Shown here piece by piece: positions 25,646 through 37,522 of a stretch of DNA of 64,000 bases. Source of the DNA: Patagioenas fasciata (taxonomy: Eukaryota > Chordata > Aves > Columbiformes > Columbidae); contig NC_092521.1 of assembly GCF_037038585.1 (NCBI RefSeq), positions 70,298,898 to 70,362,897 on the forward strand. Direction: 5' to 3'. Both the position numbers and the translations under genes were made by a program. Position 1 is the first letter of the stretch. The number at the start of each line of letters is the position of its first letter. The notes beneath the pieces were generated by a model. The model made no database searches and was not told where the DNA came from. It was given only the letters and a program-made list of their open reading frames with translations.

Positions 25646-25892
25646 TGCTCCAGCCCAAAGACAGGATTGGATCGTGTTGCCGGAGCCTGAGCTCTGGACA
25701 CTGCCCTTCGCCTGGGCTCCAACAGCCCCGAGAGAAAGAGCAAATTCCCCTAATGCAGGGGTTTTTCCCTAGGCTGTTTGAAGCAAAGCGTCCCCTCCTG
25801 TGGCTTCTATGTAGAAGGGGACAAGGCGTAACCTATGGCCTCCTGGTTCCTTGACAGGAGCTGCCTCAGTTAGAACATCTTGGAGATAAGGG

Positions 25893-25970
25893 CATCATCA
25901 TTATTATTACTGATGTTGTTATCATTATTATTAATATTATCATTATTGTTGTTATTATTATTACTCTTAT
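25893..25970 (+). repeat. (ATT)n imperfect microsatellite
   Basis: Seventy-eight bases of ATT/ATC/GTT triplets (CATCATTATTATTACTGATG and onward). Interrupted, so probably old. Confidence 0.85.
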
Positions 25971-26129
25971 ACAGGCTCAGAGCAGTCTGAGTCCAGAGTG
26001 GCAAAAGGCTGTTTTAAATGACTGTTTTCCAACAGACAGAATGTACAAAACTTTTACGATAACTTCAGATGGACTCTCATGAGGGAACAGGGAACAGTCT
26101 CTTTTTTTTTTGTTCTTATTTCTGAGTTC

Positions 26130-26400
26130 TTAACTAATTAGGATGAAATGACATTGTCACACACGGAATTAATTGAATTCTGCCAGTACTGCTTAAAATC
26201 TTTAAAACATTCCTACCTAAATGAGCTCTTTACTAATATGAGCTGAATTTTTCAGCTCTCCGGGCCAGTTTTTGCACAATAAGTAAATGGTATTTATGCA
26301 CAGGGAGGCCTCAATGTAATGCCCTCTATTGCAAGTTCTAATAAAAGGCTGCTCTGTTTTGGCTCCTTATTAGAATAACACTATAAATAGCCTCTTTGTA
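26130..26400. promoter_or_regulatory. Candidate regulatory block with MEF2 and homeodomain sites
   Basis: An AT-rich block contains several transcription-factor-like cores packed together: CTAATTAGGATG near 26134-26145, GAATTAATTGAATTC near 26166-26180, TTGCACAATAAG near 26272-26283, and an exact MEF2 consensus CTATAAATAG at 26381-26390. It has no open frame or repeat. The density suggests a conserved non-coding element about 4 kb upstream of FRRS1L, but that is inference until compared with other birds. Confidence 0.35.
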
Positions 26401-27111
26401 ACAAGGACTTTTTAAAAAAATGTGAAAAGTTTTGCTCCAAAACCTCCTGGTGCACATTGTGCCACCATCTGGCAGATCTGGCTTTCAGGGCAGATTGACC
26501 TCCCAGCACTCCATTCACACTGGGGTAGCAAAGAATGCCAGAGATGTAAAAAATACTCAGTCTTGGGAGAAAAGACATAAGCTGCCTCATGTAAACCAAC
26601 TTTTTTTTTTTTTTTAAAAAAGCTGCACAGTTCTGATATACCTTGGGAAGGGTTCATAGTGCTTATTGAAGCAAAACTCAGGCTGATTTAGTGTCTAAGA
26701 CTGCTGGATTTAGTCTTTAGATTGGTGTATGTTATGCTTTCGGAAAACAGACATTGCTTTTTTCCTACATTAGGCTAATTTTATAGGAGTGCTGTTGTGA
26801 GGAGTATTGACTGCAGAGGCACAATTGCCCTTGGAGCAAGACCAGATACATAACTCACTGGAGGAAGAAAAAGAAAGATTTACCCGTGCTGAGCAAAAGA
26901 TGACCTGATGATCTAACACAGGTTTTATTGGGATCATAACACAGTTAGAGATTATATTTTCTTGCCTTTCTCCTGAAGACGCAAAGCAGTACCACGTCTC
27001 CAAAAAAGCTCACTCATCTCTGCTTAGTAGCTTCAGAAATAGAACACTCCTTTTTCCTCCATAGTATTTTGGTTTTTCAAGGCAATCACGTAGCTTTTAC
27101 TTTTCTCATAG

Positions 27112-27435
27112 GAGATGAGGATGGAGTCAGGCTCTTCTCAGTGGCAAACAATGATAGGACAAGGGGCAATGGGATCAAGCTGGAACACAAGAGGTTCCAC
27201 TTAAATTTGAGAAAGAACTTCTTCTCAGTGAGGGTAACAGAGCACTGGAACAGGCTGCCCAGGGAGGTTGTGGAGTCTCCTTCCCTGGAGACATTCAAAG
27301 CCTGCCTGGACACATTCCTGTGCGACCTCACCTAGGCGTTCCTGCTCTTGCAGGGGGATTGGACTAGATGATCTTTTGAGGTCCCTTCCAATCCCAAACA
27401 TACTGTGATACTGTGATACTGTGATACTGTGAACT
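27112..27435 (+). mobile_element. CR1 LINE, 0.32 kb 3' fragment
   Basis: Contains the end of CR1 ORF2, open to its native stop at about 27335 and reading [21 protein letters not shown] short 3' UTR and a tail of TACTGTGA-type 8-mers (about 27408-27433) follow. The tail and UTR match the 24.1-kb copy in reverse, so these two belong to the same subfamily. Confidence 0.95.
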
Positions 27436-30119
27436 GGCATTTGACATTTTTTCCTTTGCCAATCTGTTTTGTACATCATGAGAAAGCTCTGCTTGCAAGA
27501 AATTCCTGGCATATTTTTTCCCATACCTTAGTCTAAGTAACTATTATAACACAGTAAGTATGTTCCTGTAGAGTGACAGGTAGATAACTAGAGCACGGGA
27601 TGAATGCCTATTTACGAAATGAGGATGATTTCTCAAATTCCAAAATTTGTATTGCTGTTTAATAAAGAGAAGTCCGAGAGAAATTACTCGTAGGATAGAT
27701 ATATTCACCATACTGAACAAGATTGTTGTAAGGATTTGAGAAAACTGCGTATGAATCACAAATTCTGATTCAGGTTATTGCAAGAAAACTGCTGTCTCAG
27801 GAGTAATTTCGTTAGCACTGGTAGATACATACTGATTTTTCAGTACATGTTGATTTGATGGAAATAACCAGAGGCACTAAACTTGAAGGAGCTGTAAACT
27901 ACGACTTATTCCTGGAGCTTTAATTTCTAGTCCAAATACTGCCAAATGTGCGAGCCTCCAGGAGAAAAGTGTACGTTGGATGAAAGAGTCAAGAGAGGAG
28001 GCAGCATGGGCCTCAAGGGATGGCTGGGATCCTGGTCTCCAGCTCTGGGAAGACACTGCTAGACTGAGCACTAGCCCAAGCTAGGGGAATCACTTTCACT
28101 GTGCAGGGAATTTGACTGCTGGATTCCCGTAACACAGGAGGTGTTGGCACAAGGACTGGTGGAAATGATCACATCTCTAAACTCACCAAAAGCAGGAGGA
28201 TTCCCACTGTCAGAGGATGGTGGTGCCTTCCAACATGTGATTCATGCACGAGGCAGCACATGTATGTCCCATCTAAGAAACGCATTTACCAGGATGCGCA
28301 AGCTGCCAAGTACAGTATTCAGAAAGTATAGGTGTTCGAGGATTAAAGCTGCTCATGCAACTGCAGTTTGGACTCCTGTTAACAGCTGGTTTTGATGGCA
28401 GCCTTAATTACTTGATCAGATAAGGATCTTCCCTGCAGAACCGCTGCTGCAAAGGCAGTGCTAGTAGTCAACTGTGCAGACTTTTCTGTCTGCTGAAAAT
28501 TGAAGGTACTCATTAGTGCTCCAGTAGTCTCAATATGACATTGCTTCCTATAAGCAACGCATTTTTGTGATAGGGACAACCTTCAGGTAAACACGAAAGG
28601 TTCTACTAAGGAGAAAAAAAATGTGTCTGGAGTATTTTCGTTTTAATTTTTAAGTTTTTACTAGGAGGGAGGCACACACAATAGGGTAAGTCTCTTAGCA
28701 ATGTCTTCACCTTAGAAAGTCAGCGCAGGTCCACTGTAATCACAGTTATTTTAGCTGTCCGATTTAAAACATGTCATGTAGGTACAATCAACACACGATA
28801 AATATTCTCAGTGTTCACCATTGCTGCGAAGAGTCGCCTGTATCGCAGTGTGCTAAAGCCTGTTTCCAGGGAGGAAAAAACAGCATGCAGCTGACAGCTG
28901 CTCCCTCGCTGAGGAAATGCTTCTTCACAGGCATCACAACCCTCAGCTAGCTATTTCAAAAAGGAGACAGGGGGCCTTCATCAGAGTTGATTATTGCCAG
29001 AAAGAATAAGCTGCAGTCTTATTTTCCTGTTAGTCTGATTTACAAGGGTTTTTCTATTGCCATTTCTTTGCTTGTTTTCCACTGGCCTGGTAAAGTTTGC
29101 CAAGCTCAGCACAGCGGGAAGAAGGGACTCATTATTTTGCATTTAAGCTTGATGTTGCTCTCCCATAGCTTTTTCCACATGCTACTACAGAAGATGCTGA
29201 ATTTGCATGCGATCAAAACTGCTTCTGCAACTTATTTTTATACCTCTTTGTGGCTGTCCCTCTACTTGGAGGGAGAGATAGCATGCTACTCCACTGGACT
29301 AAAGCGTGAAGATGTGAATTTAATGTCCTCCACCTGATGCAGCTAAGCGTACTCCGATATTACAAGCAACTGCTCAGGCAAGGGAAAGAACTTATCCCTA
29401 GTGCAGTCTAGGTCTTGGGCAGTCTCAGTGCCCCATTAAAAAGTAACTCAGTTCAGCCAGCAATACTAAAAACGAAAAGATCTAAATTGAAGATTATTTT
29501 CATTTTCAGAATATTGCTGACTGCTGCATCTTCTTCTGTCTCCCTCCCTCCTCCCCAACATTTTGCTGAATTTTCTTCCAGAGTCTCAGAGGAAGGAGCG
29601 TAATCATGCATAACAATATGGAAAAGAAATTATAGTTACAACCAGCAGACGGCAATCCAAACTTGAGAAAAGAGCCACTTCAGCAAACATGGGGGACAAA
29701 AGGTCACTGTTCCTCCATCAACCCGTAGCTACCACAGCACAGGGAGAACATGAACATATCCTTGATACTTAGCTGCAAGTCCAGCATCAGTCACAAGAGT
29801 CCAAACAAACTCTGAGGGCACAAGCTGGGCTTTCTATCAGTTCTGCTGGGCTCCCAGCATACTCCTGTCGCTGCAGTTATATTGCATAAAATAGGAAGCA
29901 AGAATGCCCAGATACTGAAAGGTCACTAGCATGGGGTTTTACCTGAATTGAATGTTAAGTTGCGCTGTGCCTCCAGTCCCACCTCATAAGTCATTAAAGA
30001 TTCATGAAGGAAAAATAAAGGGAAGAAGAAGGAAAAAAAAAAAAAGGAAAAGAGATAAGTTCGCCCAGCAATTACCAGGCAGGATTTATCACATCTTCTT
30101 GAAGCACACGCTGAGAGGT
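27436..30119. other. Intergenic upstream of FRRS1L
   Basis: No exon or repeat is recognised. A short poly-A-rich, purine-rich segment is at 30010-30057 (GGAAAAAAAAAAAAAGG type). Proximal FRRS1L promoter elements may extend into its last few hundred bases. Confidence 0.55.
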
Positions 30120-30596
30120 TTTGGTGAATCGAGGCCAGGGGGACGGACTGGTGCTGCCCCCCGAGAGCTGCGCACCGGCCTGCAGGCGCAGGTGTCCCGC
30201 TGGCGTGGTGGGGCATGCCGTAGGGTGCCCGGCGTGGGGCTGGGGCCGTGGGAAGCTGGCGAGCGGGGAGGGGCACCGTACGCCCCTTCGGCTGTGGTCC
30301 CGGCCCAGCGCGCCCGGGGCTTTGCCCAGGACGGGTCTGGGGGCGACAGCGCTCCGCCCGCGGCTCCCGCGCACACCCCACGCACACACTGCCCCGGCAC
30401 CTTTCCCCCCAACCGCCCTCCCATACCGTCCCCTCTCCCACCCCCACGGTCCCTCCGGTACCGCCCGGCCCCGGGGCCTGGCCCAACCCGCCGCCTCCCC
30501 CGCTCTGCTGTCGGTGGCGGCGGCGCAGGAGCCCGCGGGCGGCGGCGCAGGAGGAGCGCTCGGCGGCCGCCGCCTCCCCGCCCCGCCGCCGCCGCC

Positions 30597-30804
30597 ATGG
30601 CGGTGCGGAGCCGCGGCGCTTGGCGGCGGCTGCTGCTGCTGCTGCTCCTGGCCGACTCCGCCGCCAGCCCGGCGGAGGAGGGCGGCGGGCGGCGGGAGGC
30701 GGGCGGCGGGGAGCAGAGCGAGGAGGCGGCGCAGGCTCACCACGACTCCTCGTACGGCACCTTCGCCAGCGAGTTCTACGACCTGCGCTACCTCTCCGAG
30801 GAGG
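30597..30804 (+). CDS. FRRS1L: FRRS1L coding exon 1
   Basis: Encodes residues 1-69 and the first base of codon 70. It contains the signal peptide and the Glu/Gly-rich linker. The donor is GAGG|GTGCGG. Extremely GC-rich, like the surrounding CpG island. Confidence 0.95.
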
Positions 30805-33800
30805 GTGCGGCGGACGGGGGCAGGCGGCGGGTCCAGGCGGGGCGCGGCGGGCGGCGGGGCGAGCCCGGTGCCGGGGAGGAAAGGCTGGGCCGGGCCGGGC
30901 GGTTGGTGGCGGCCCGGCGGCGGGCGGTCGTGAGGCGGCGGCGTTCAGCACGAAGGCCAGCGCCCGCCGCCATCTTCCGCCCGGGCGGCCTCCAGCCCTG
31001 CCTGCCGCTCCGGGCCCGGGCCCGTGGGGAGCCCCGGGTGCCCAGCGGCACCCCCGGGCCCGGGCATCTCCCTCCGGGGCGGTGGAACCGGGGGCCGCAG
31101 CAGAAGCCAGGGAGGGCGCCGGGGTCCGGGCTCCGTCCCCGTCCAGCTGAATGGGACTGGCCGGCGGTGGCTTGGCTTCCCAGGGGCAAAACCCCTCGTC
31201 AAAAAGCTTTCCGGGCTGTTGACTTAAAAAGAAGTCCTGGGTTTTTGTGGTTTTCGAAATGCCCTGTGATGTCTGAAGTGGTAAGAAACAACAGTAGGTG
31301 TGTCTGGTTTCTGTGTATTGGGGTTTTTTTCCAAGTTACAAATGGCAGAGTGTTAAAACTCCAGGTTTGTGGTTAGGATGCATTGAAACCCAGTTGGTTT
31401 TCCAAAAAAAAAAAAAAAAGGGAAATGAGAAGATAGGATGTCCTGTGCCCAGGCTTGCAGTGATGCTCTGCTACAGGCTGCTGTGAATTTTTGCTAACTT
31501 CATATGTGTATGCTGGCTAATTTACCCAAGCCTCTGATACATTTATTGGAGGCTGTAATTTGCAATTTACGGTATACTTTGTCTCTCCATTGGCATTGCC
31601 AGAAATCTAGGAAAGTGAATCAGGGCTCCCAAAGCTACATGTTCCTGAAGTTGTGTAGGGTCAATGTTCTTGTGTGTTTGCAGATGCTGTAACTAACTGC
31701 AATGTTTATTTCCCATTCAGCGAAGCATTTTCAAAGGATTTTTTAGTCTCACAGCTAGCCCTCTGTTTTTCAGTTGGCTAAATAGAAGAACATCCTATTA
31801 AAATAGCTATGTTCATGCAACAGACACAAACTTCTGCAGGCCAAGACAAAAAAAGGTCCATTCGCCAATGTTCACACTTCCTTTTTGGTGTACCATGGTA
31901 TAGCATATGGGGGGCTGCCTGGAGTCATAAGTCTCACTGTCTGACTCTTCTGGGTCTTCCTTCACAAGTGATTGCAGGTTACAACTGCAGGCAACTCACT
32001 GTTTTGATGCTCTCTTCCCTTTTATTGTAATGCATGTTTTATCTTCCTAATGGAGGATGTATTATGAAGACCTTTCACTACCCACTCCTAAAAGCTCTGA
32101 ATCTGGTGCCCTCCATTTATACTTAATACTGTCATTTATAGCTAAGGAGTTGGGTTTAGTTCCCTTATGGATTTCCTGGGGGGACAAGACGTGCACAAAG
32201 AGGTAGCTGAGCACATATCCCTAAGTTTTAGGTGACTACACTACTCCGTGTTCCTGCTGCCTTAAGTAAACTTCTGCCCTCTGTGTAGCAAAGCCATGCT
32301 CCTGCATCCTTCTCCCTTCTCGAGGAATGTAGGAAACCTGTGAAAATTTTTGTTTTCAGTTGTCACTGTTATTTGGGTACCTGGGTCCCGGACCATCTGA
32401 GCGAGGGATTGTGTATGTGACAAAGTTGTCCCTCATCTGAATGGCTCAGTTATCAGCAGACAAAGCAGATGTTATTGGAACCCATTCTGTTTAGTATTAT
32501 TACTTCTTATTCCTTTTATTGTATTTAGTAATGATTTATTCTGGTTATACAGGTTACCCGTTCCCTACTGCTCCTCCTGTGGATCCATTTGCAAAAATCA
32601 GAGTGGATGACTGTGGAAAAACCAAGGGATGCTTCAGGTAAGTCTCAGATAAGAATGCAGAGACCTTTATGTTTGCCAATGCTGACGGATCACATTGGAG
32701 ACTTTGATAAATTTTCCATATTCATTTTAATAAGTGTTTATTATTTAAGAACATGCTTTGTAGTTGTGGACTATATTATTTGAGGAAACTAGATTAATAA
32801 AGGATGTACATCATAGTTACAGTCCTACAGTTATTTCATGTTTCTTGTATTTTCCTAAAGCACTTGCAAAACTAGGGCTAGGAGGGTCAACCGGGTAATA
32901 CTGTGTGTAGTTAATTGCTTGCTGTAATGTTTAAATACTATACATTGTTACACTAAAAGAGTAATAATTGCAAACAATTAATGGTACTTTGTGCATAGCA
33001 TAATATAAGATGTTTTACTACCATTATAGCAAAATGCGTTGTTTTATTTTTTTCTTGTAGAAACATAACTAAGTACCATTGCAGGAAATGGCAGGGAAAA
33101 GTTATATATATTTCCAATTCCATTTAGGTATGGCAAACCTGGATGCAACGCGGAGACTTGTGACTACTTTCTGAGTTACCGTAGAATAGGAGCTGATGTT
33201 GAATTTGAGTTGAGCGCTGACACTGATGGCTGGGTGGCGGTGGGATTTTCCTCAGACAAGAAGATGGTAAGACATGTGCGGTTCTTCCTGTTGACAGTGT
33301 GCACACTTTTACATGCTAGGGTATAAATGATTTGTATTGATTTGTCAGAAACAGAGCATATAAGAAAAAACAGGCTGAACACAAAGCACTGTTTGGTAGC
33401 CAGCCTGGAAGCAGGAGCCTTGTCTGCTGCCTCCTAGAGAACTGCCTCATCCTTCCTAACATGTCCTTTCCCTTCTTCTTCGAGAATTGCAGCAATATTG
33501 TGGGTCAGCTTTGAGTGTCTGAATGTCATTAGCTTATTGCCTTTTGGTTAGAAAAGCCCTCAGGAATAAGCCAGTTCACATGGAAATGTTCTATCGTGCT
33601 TTATGTCAGTGTCACTTGGACAAAAGGCACATCGGAAACTAAATAGCAATTAATATTATTCTTTAGTAAATCAGCTGTCTTTCAGTGATATAAATATGGG
33701 TATCACCATTAAACTTTGGAAATCGTTTTGTTTCTTTCATACCTGCATGTTGTTCCAGGGAAGCCACAAATGTGTGACAAAATGAATCCTGCTAGTTTTA

Positions 33801-36800
33801 ACATTCATGCTCTAGATAGAAGTCTATTTAAGATTTCTTCTCCCTCTCCTGGATTTATTTGCTTTGGTTTTATGCTTATTCCTGTACTTACTTTTTCATT
33901 CAAAAGCTTTGTTTTTAATTTTGTTTCAATCAGCAAAACAGGAGCATGTACTGTGCAAAGTTTAAAAAACATGAGCAACAACTGACTTAGGCAAAGATGT
34001 TTTGTCTGTGATCCTTGGTAAAATGTTTAGGATTAAAATGTAGTTCATAATGTAGGTGTTCATATACAGAAACACTCTTGAGTGTATAAAACAATACGGA
34101 GCCTATGTCCTAAATCACAAGTCAGAGGATAGGACTGTTTCTTCTACAGTTGTAAGCAGTAGTCTGAAAAAATACAGAATTTAGATGTTCTGGACAGTTG
34201 GGAAGACTTGTGCTAACTTAACGCGTTTATCAGACCCAAAATGAGAAATAGAAAGAAAATACGAGGGCAGATGCTTTTCAGTCATTACTACATGTGTTTT
34301 AATATGACTCTGTAAATAAACATAATCAAGATAGGAGTATTAATATTTTGTGTCATAAAGAACAATCCATGTCACAAGAAACAGTTGATGTTTTTAATTT
34401 TGTGAGGAACAGTTTTACAGCCAAATTTTGAGGATAGTTTAGATGCCTGGAAGTGCCAGGAAAGCACTTATTATGTCTTAGCCCAGGCACACCAAGCAGC
34501 ATGTTAGGTCTAGGCTTCTGGTTAGAGGAATTAAGTAAGTGTGAAGTAAATGATTTTGCTGTGTATTCTAATGCCCATCAGTCAACTGGACTAAACCAGC
34601 TGGCATTTGTCTTCCTCTCTTGTTCCCCTGCTGACTTCATCCTGTTTCATAACTTCCAGGATGTTTTTCTGGTGACCTGGGATACGGAGGCTGTAATGGT
34701 AAAATGATTCTGGGTCACAACAGCTTGGCTGAGAGAAGTGGGCTGTGCCTTGGAGGCCCTGATCAAAATGGTGTGGCCTGGATAGCTAGAGAAGTTCAGG
34801 GGAAAAAAAAAAATACTTTGTGTCCTCTAATAGATTTTTTTTTTTAAGTCTGTGACCTATTTCTTTGTCTCAGATAGCATTATACTTTTCCACTTGCAGA
34901 ATTTTGTGCCTAGGCAGGATTTTGTAATGTTATTCTGTTAACTGAGATTCAGAATGCTTTTTTCTTTTCTTTCTTTTTTTTCTATGTGAAAACAGCTCTA
35001 TTTTTTTTCTCTGTACTTCAGAATGAGGATTTGTACCCAGACACATGAAGCTAAACTTGGAAAATATGTTATGGAGAGCAAGGATAGGCTCCAGAAGGAA
35101 ACTGGAAAGGTTGCCTGCAGCAGCACTGAGGTGCAGAAGCACATGATTTTCCTAGTTGTCCCCTTTTCCCCTCATTTTTGACATATCTTTTACAAATCCA
35201 CAGAGCAATATTCCCAGAGAGCTGAACTGCACCTCTTTCTCTCCTTTCCATATAACAAAGGACTGAGGGATGATCACACCAGCGAGCATCATGTCTATCA
35301 TCAACACGACATAATACAAAGTTTAGTGTTGGAGAAGTAGGACCTGTATTTAATATGGGACCAATACTTGTGGCAGTGATACTCAGTAAAATGCCATTTG
35401 TCCAGCTTGGACTGTTTTAATGGCTCTTGATGCCAAGGCTTCTATGAGATAGTGCTCCTAAAATTACTGCTGAACCCTGAGTGGTACAGTGCTTTACCAT
35501 TTGGGCAGTGACCTTGAGTAACTTTCTAGCAACTGCTTTTTATATTTCTATGAATGACCTCCACAGACAATTGTCTCCTTCTGGCTGTTGTTTCTTTGCT
35601 TGATTGTGATGCCTGTTGGGTGTTTATACTCTGTGAAGAAGAACATATTTGTTACTCTTTTCTTGTGTCTTATGGTGTTCTAGACTCTCTTACTACATGT
35701 TGAACATTTTTCGTTTTCTCTCAAGAGATGTAAGAAGTGCTATTGCCTTAAATGAACATGAGAACAGATTAGAAAAGACAGACTGTAATTTATGCTATTA
35801 TTTGCCCAGATTTAGTAGATTCGTATCCTCTATTTTACTAAATTATATTGGATTTCTGTCCATGATTTTATGCAGTGGACTTTGTACACATCCAGGATTC
35901 AAGACTTCCAGGTTTTGTGAAGCAGGATCCCACAAATGCACAAATTATGAAAGAGAACAGCCTTCCACTGATCCATCAATTGTGTGATGTCAGGGTAATA
36001 TAATGTGTTACAGATATGTTAGGTAAAATAACTCTTAGAAAGATCCAAAACAGAATTCAGAGATAGTAAGGGTAAGTAAATATTACTGTCCACTTTGTGT
36101 TTTTCTATCTGATTGAAGATACATGGTTAGGGAAAAAAATATTTGTGTATATGTAACTTAGAAAGAATGAGAGCCTGAGGTCTTGATTAGTTTTTAATAA
36201 TTCAAATTAGATACATAAATGAGGAAATGCTTTGAGACACTTTTGTTTTTCTTCTACCAATATGTTTTTACCGCGCAGGGAGGAGATGATGTCATGGCTT
36301 GTGTTCATGACGATAATGGAAGAGTCCGAATACATCACTTCTATAATGTTGGTCAGTGGGCTAAAGAAATTCAGAGAAATCCTGCTAGAGATGAAGAAGG
36401 GGTTTTTGAGAACAACCGTGTAACGTGTCGGTTCAAGCGTCCTGTGTATGTTCCTCGAGAGGAAACCATCGTAGATCTGCACTTGAGTTGGTACTACCTG
36501 TTTGCTTGGGGTCCAGCAATTCAGGGTGAGTTGATTTCTGTGCTTCTGACTGAACTGGGGCACCAAAATTGATAAATGTCTTTCAATTACAACATTCTTA
36601 CTAGACCCCCTTTTTAAAAAATGAACTAAAATTCTGGCAGCCTGAGGCTTATAACAGATAAAAAGGAAGAAAAAATAAATAAGCCCTACCTATCACGTTG
36701 TCTTCACTATGTAGTTGTTTTGTCCACTCCCCAAAGATAAATTTAGGTAAGGATAATTCATAACTACATGTTCTGAATTCCTTTGAAGGATGTTTATTGT

Positions 36801-37163
36801 GTACTTGAATTTTGTTTGTTTTATTTGGAAGTTTAATTTTAGAAAGCAGAGAAATGACCCTACTTACTGACAGCGTAATATTGCATGCTCCTGTAGGTTT
36901 GAAAATTACTTGGCTTTCTATCTGTTTCTTTGGTAGAGTTACAGCATAAATGCATCTGATGTTATTTCTTTCTGTCCTTACCTATTGAAGGTTCTATAAC
37001 TCGTCATGATATAGACTCACCACCTGTATCAGAGCGTGTTGTCAGTATTTACAAGTATGAAGATATTTTCATGCCATCAGCTGCCTATCAGACCTTCTCT
37101 TCTCCATTCTGCTTGCTCCTCATTGTTGCACTGACCTTCTATTTATTGATGGGAACCCCATGA
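30597..37163 (+). CDS. FRRS1L: FRRS1L, DOMON-domain AMPA-receptor biogenesis factor (5 exons, complete)
   Basis: The joined exons 30597-30804, 32553-32637, 33128-33266, 36279-36525 and 36991-37163 total 852 nt, giving 283 residues and a stop, close to the 293-residue mammalian form. All introns are GT-AG. Residues 1-24 form a signal peptide with a seven-leucine core. An acidic, Gly-rich linker follows to about residue 50, then the [18 protein letters not shown] segment typical of FRRS1L. The DOMON domain covers roughly residues 85-225 ([13 protein letters not shown], then [20 protein letters not shown]). A C-terminal hydrophobic helix sits at about residues 266-279, ending at GTP. It lacks the cytochrome b561 part of its relative FRRS1. 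In mammals FRRS1L acts in the endoplasmic reticulum of neurons, helping early assembly of AMPA glutamate receptors; loss causes epileptic encephalopathy. The start is supported by an ideal Kozak context (GCCGCCATGG), though the frame stays open far upstream. Confidence 0.97.
30805..32552 (+). other. FRRS1L: FRRS1L intron 1
   Basis: The first 400 bp are CpG-rich and continue the promoter island. The rest is AT-rich with a poly-A run near 31404-31420. No other gene is seen inside. Confidence 0.9.
30944..30960 (+). promoter_or_regulatory. RE1/NRSF (REST) silencer-like motif
   Basis: TTCAGCACGAAGGCCAG matches the 17-bp RE1 consensus TTCAGCACCACGGACAG at 14 of 17 positions, with an intact left half-site. 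It is 140 bp downstream of exon 1 of a neuron-specific gene, a common RE1 position. Function is inferred. Confidence 0.4.
32553..32637 (+). CDS. FRRS1L: FRRS1L coding exon 2
   Basis: Short exon of 85 nt flanked by TTATACAG| and |GTAAGT. Encodes [19 protein letters not shown] and CGKTKGCF, with two cysteines that probably take part in disulphides at the start of the DOMON domain. Confidence 0.95.
33128..33266 (+). CDS. FRRS1L: FRRS1L coding exon 3 (first DOMON half)
   Basis: 139 nt between CATTTAG| and |GTAAGA. Encodes [18 protein letters not shown] and a beta-strand-rich stretch ending in [16 protein letters not shown], the hallmark of DOMON domains. Ends in phase 0. Confidence 0.96.
33267..36278 (+). 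other. FRRS1L: FRRS1L intron 3
   Basis: A 3-kb AT-rich intron without a recognised element. T- and A-runs are seen near 34803-34845 and 34970-35007. Open frames inside are short and have no family motifs. Confidence 0.85.
36279..36525 (+). CDS. FRRS1L: FRRS1L coding exon 4 (second DOMON half)
   Basis: 247 nt between CCGCGCAG| and |GTGAGT. Encodes [20 protein letters not shown] through to [15 protein letters not shown]. An open frame reads through into intron 4 for about 15 codons, so the true exon end rests on the donor and on exact joining to exon 5. Confidence 0.96.
36991..37163 (+). CDS. FRRS1L: FRRS1L coding exon 5, C-terminus and stop
   Basis: Follows the acceptor CTATTGAAG|. Encodes [20 protein letters not shown], a [14 protein letters not shown] linker and the C-terminal hydrophobic helix [18 protein letters not shown] before TGA. 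Confidence 0.96.
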
Positions 37164-37522
37164 GCGATGGAAAATAGCAAGAATTTGTCAGCGGAAGTTT
37201 CTCAGGATGGACAGCTATATGGATGGACCTTGCATTTTTCTATTGGAATTTCTATCACGCCACCATCCTCATCTAGCTGCTTTTGAACATAGTTAGCTTC
37301 TCAGAAGAATGAAATAATCATCTCCTTTGAGTGGCAGAGTGGTGACAAATCATTTAAGAATAATCAGTGAACACAATGGAGAATATTTTCAGTGTTGTGG
37401 TGACTTGCTTAAAGAAAAGGAGACTTTTGTAAAATCAATGTGCATGTGCGTATGTATGTGTGTCTGGAAGGGGTGTCTGTATGTGTCTTTAGGTAAATTT
37501 AATGATGAACGTCTTATTACAT

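Larger units (their letters stand above)
30120..31190 (+). promoter_or_regulatory. FRRS1L: FRRS1L CpG-island promoter
   Basis: A GC- and CpG-rich block of about 1.1 kb spans the 5' UTR, exon 1 and the start of intron 1. No TATA box is evident at a fixed distance from the start codon, as is usual for CpG-island promoters. The transcription start cannot be fixed from sequence. An RE1/NRSF-like element lies at 30944-30960 within intron 1. All long open frames on either strand in this block result from composition. Confidence 0.85.

Noticed and set aside
29926-30951. A 341-codon minus-strand frame, with further long frames on both strands, over the FRRS1L CpG island
   Set aside because: Very GC-rich DNA lacks stop codons in all frames. 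The peptides are Pro/Arg/Ala-rich with no family motif, and the real exon is on the plus strand.
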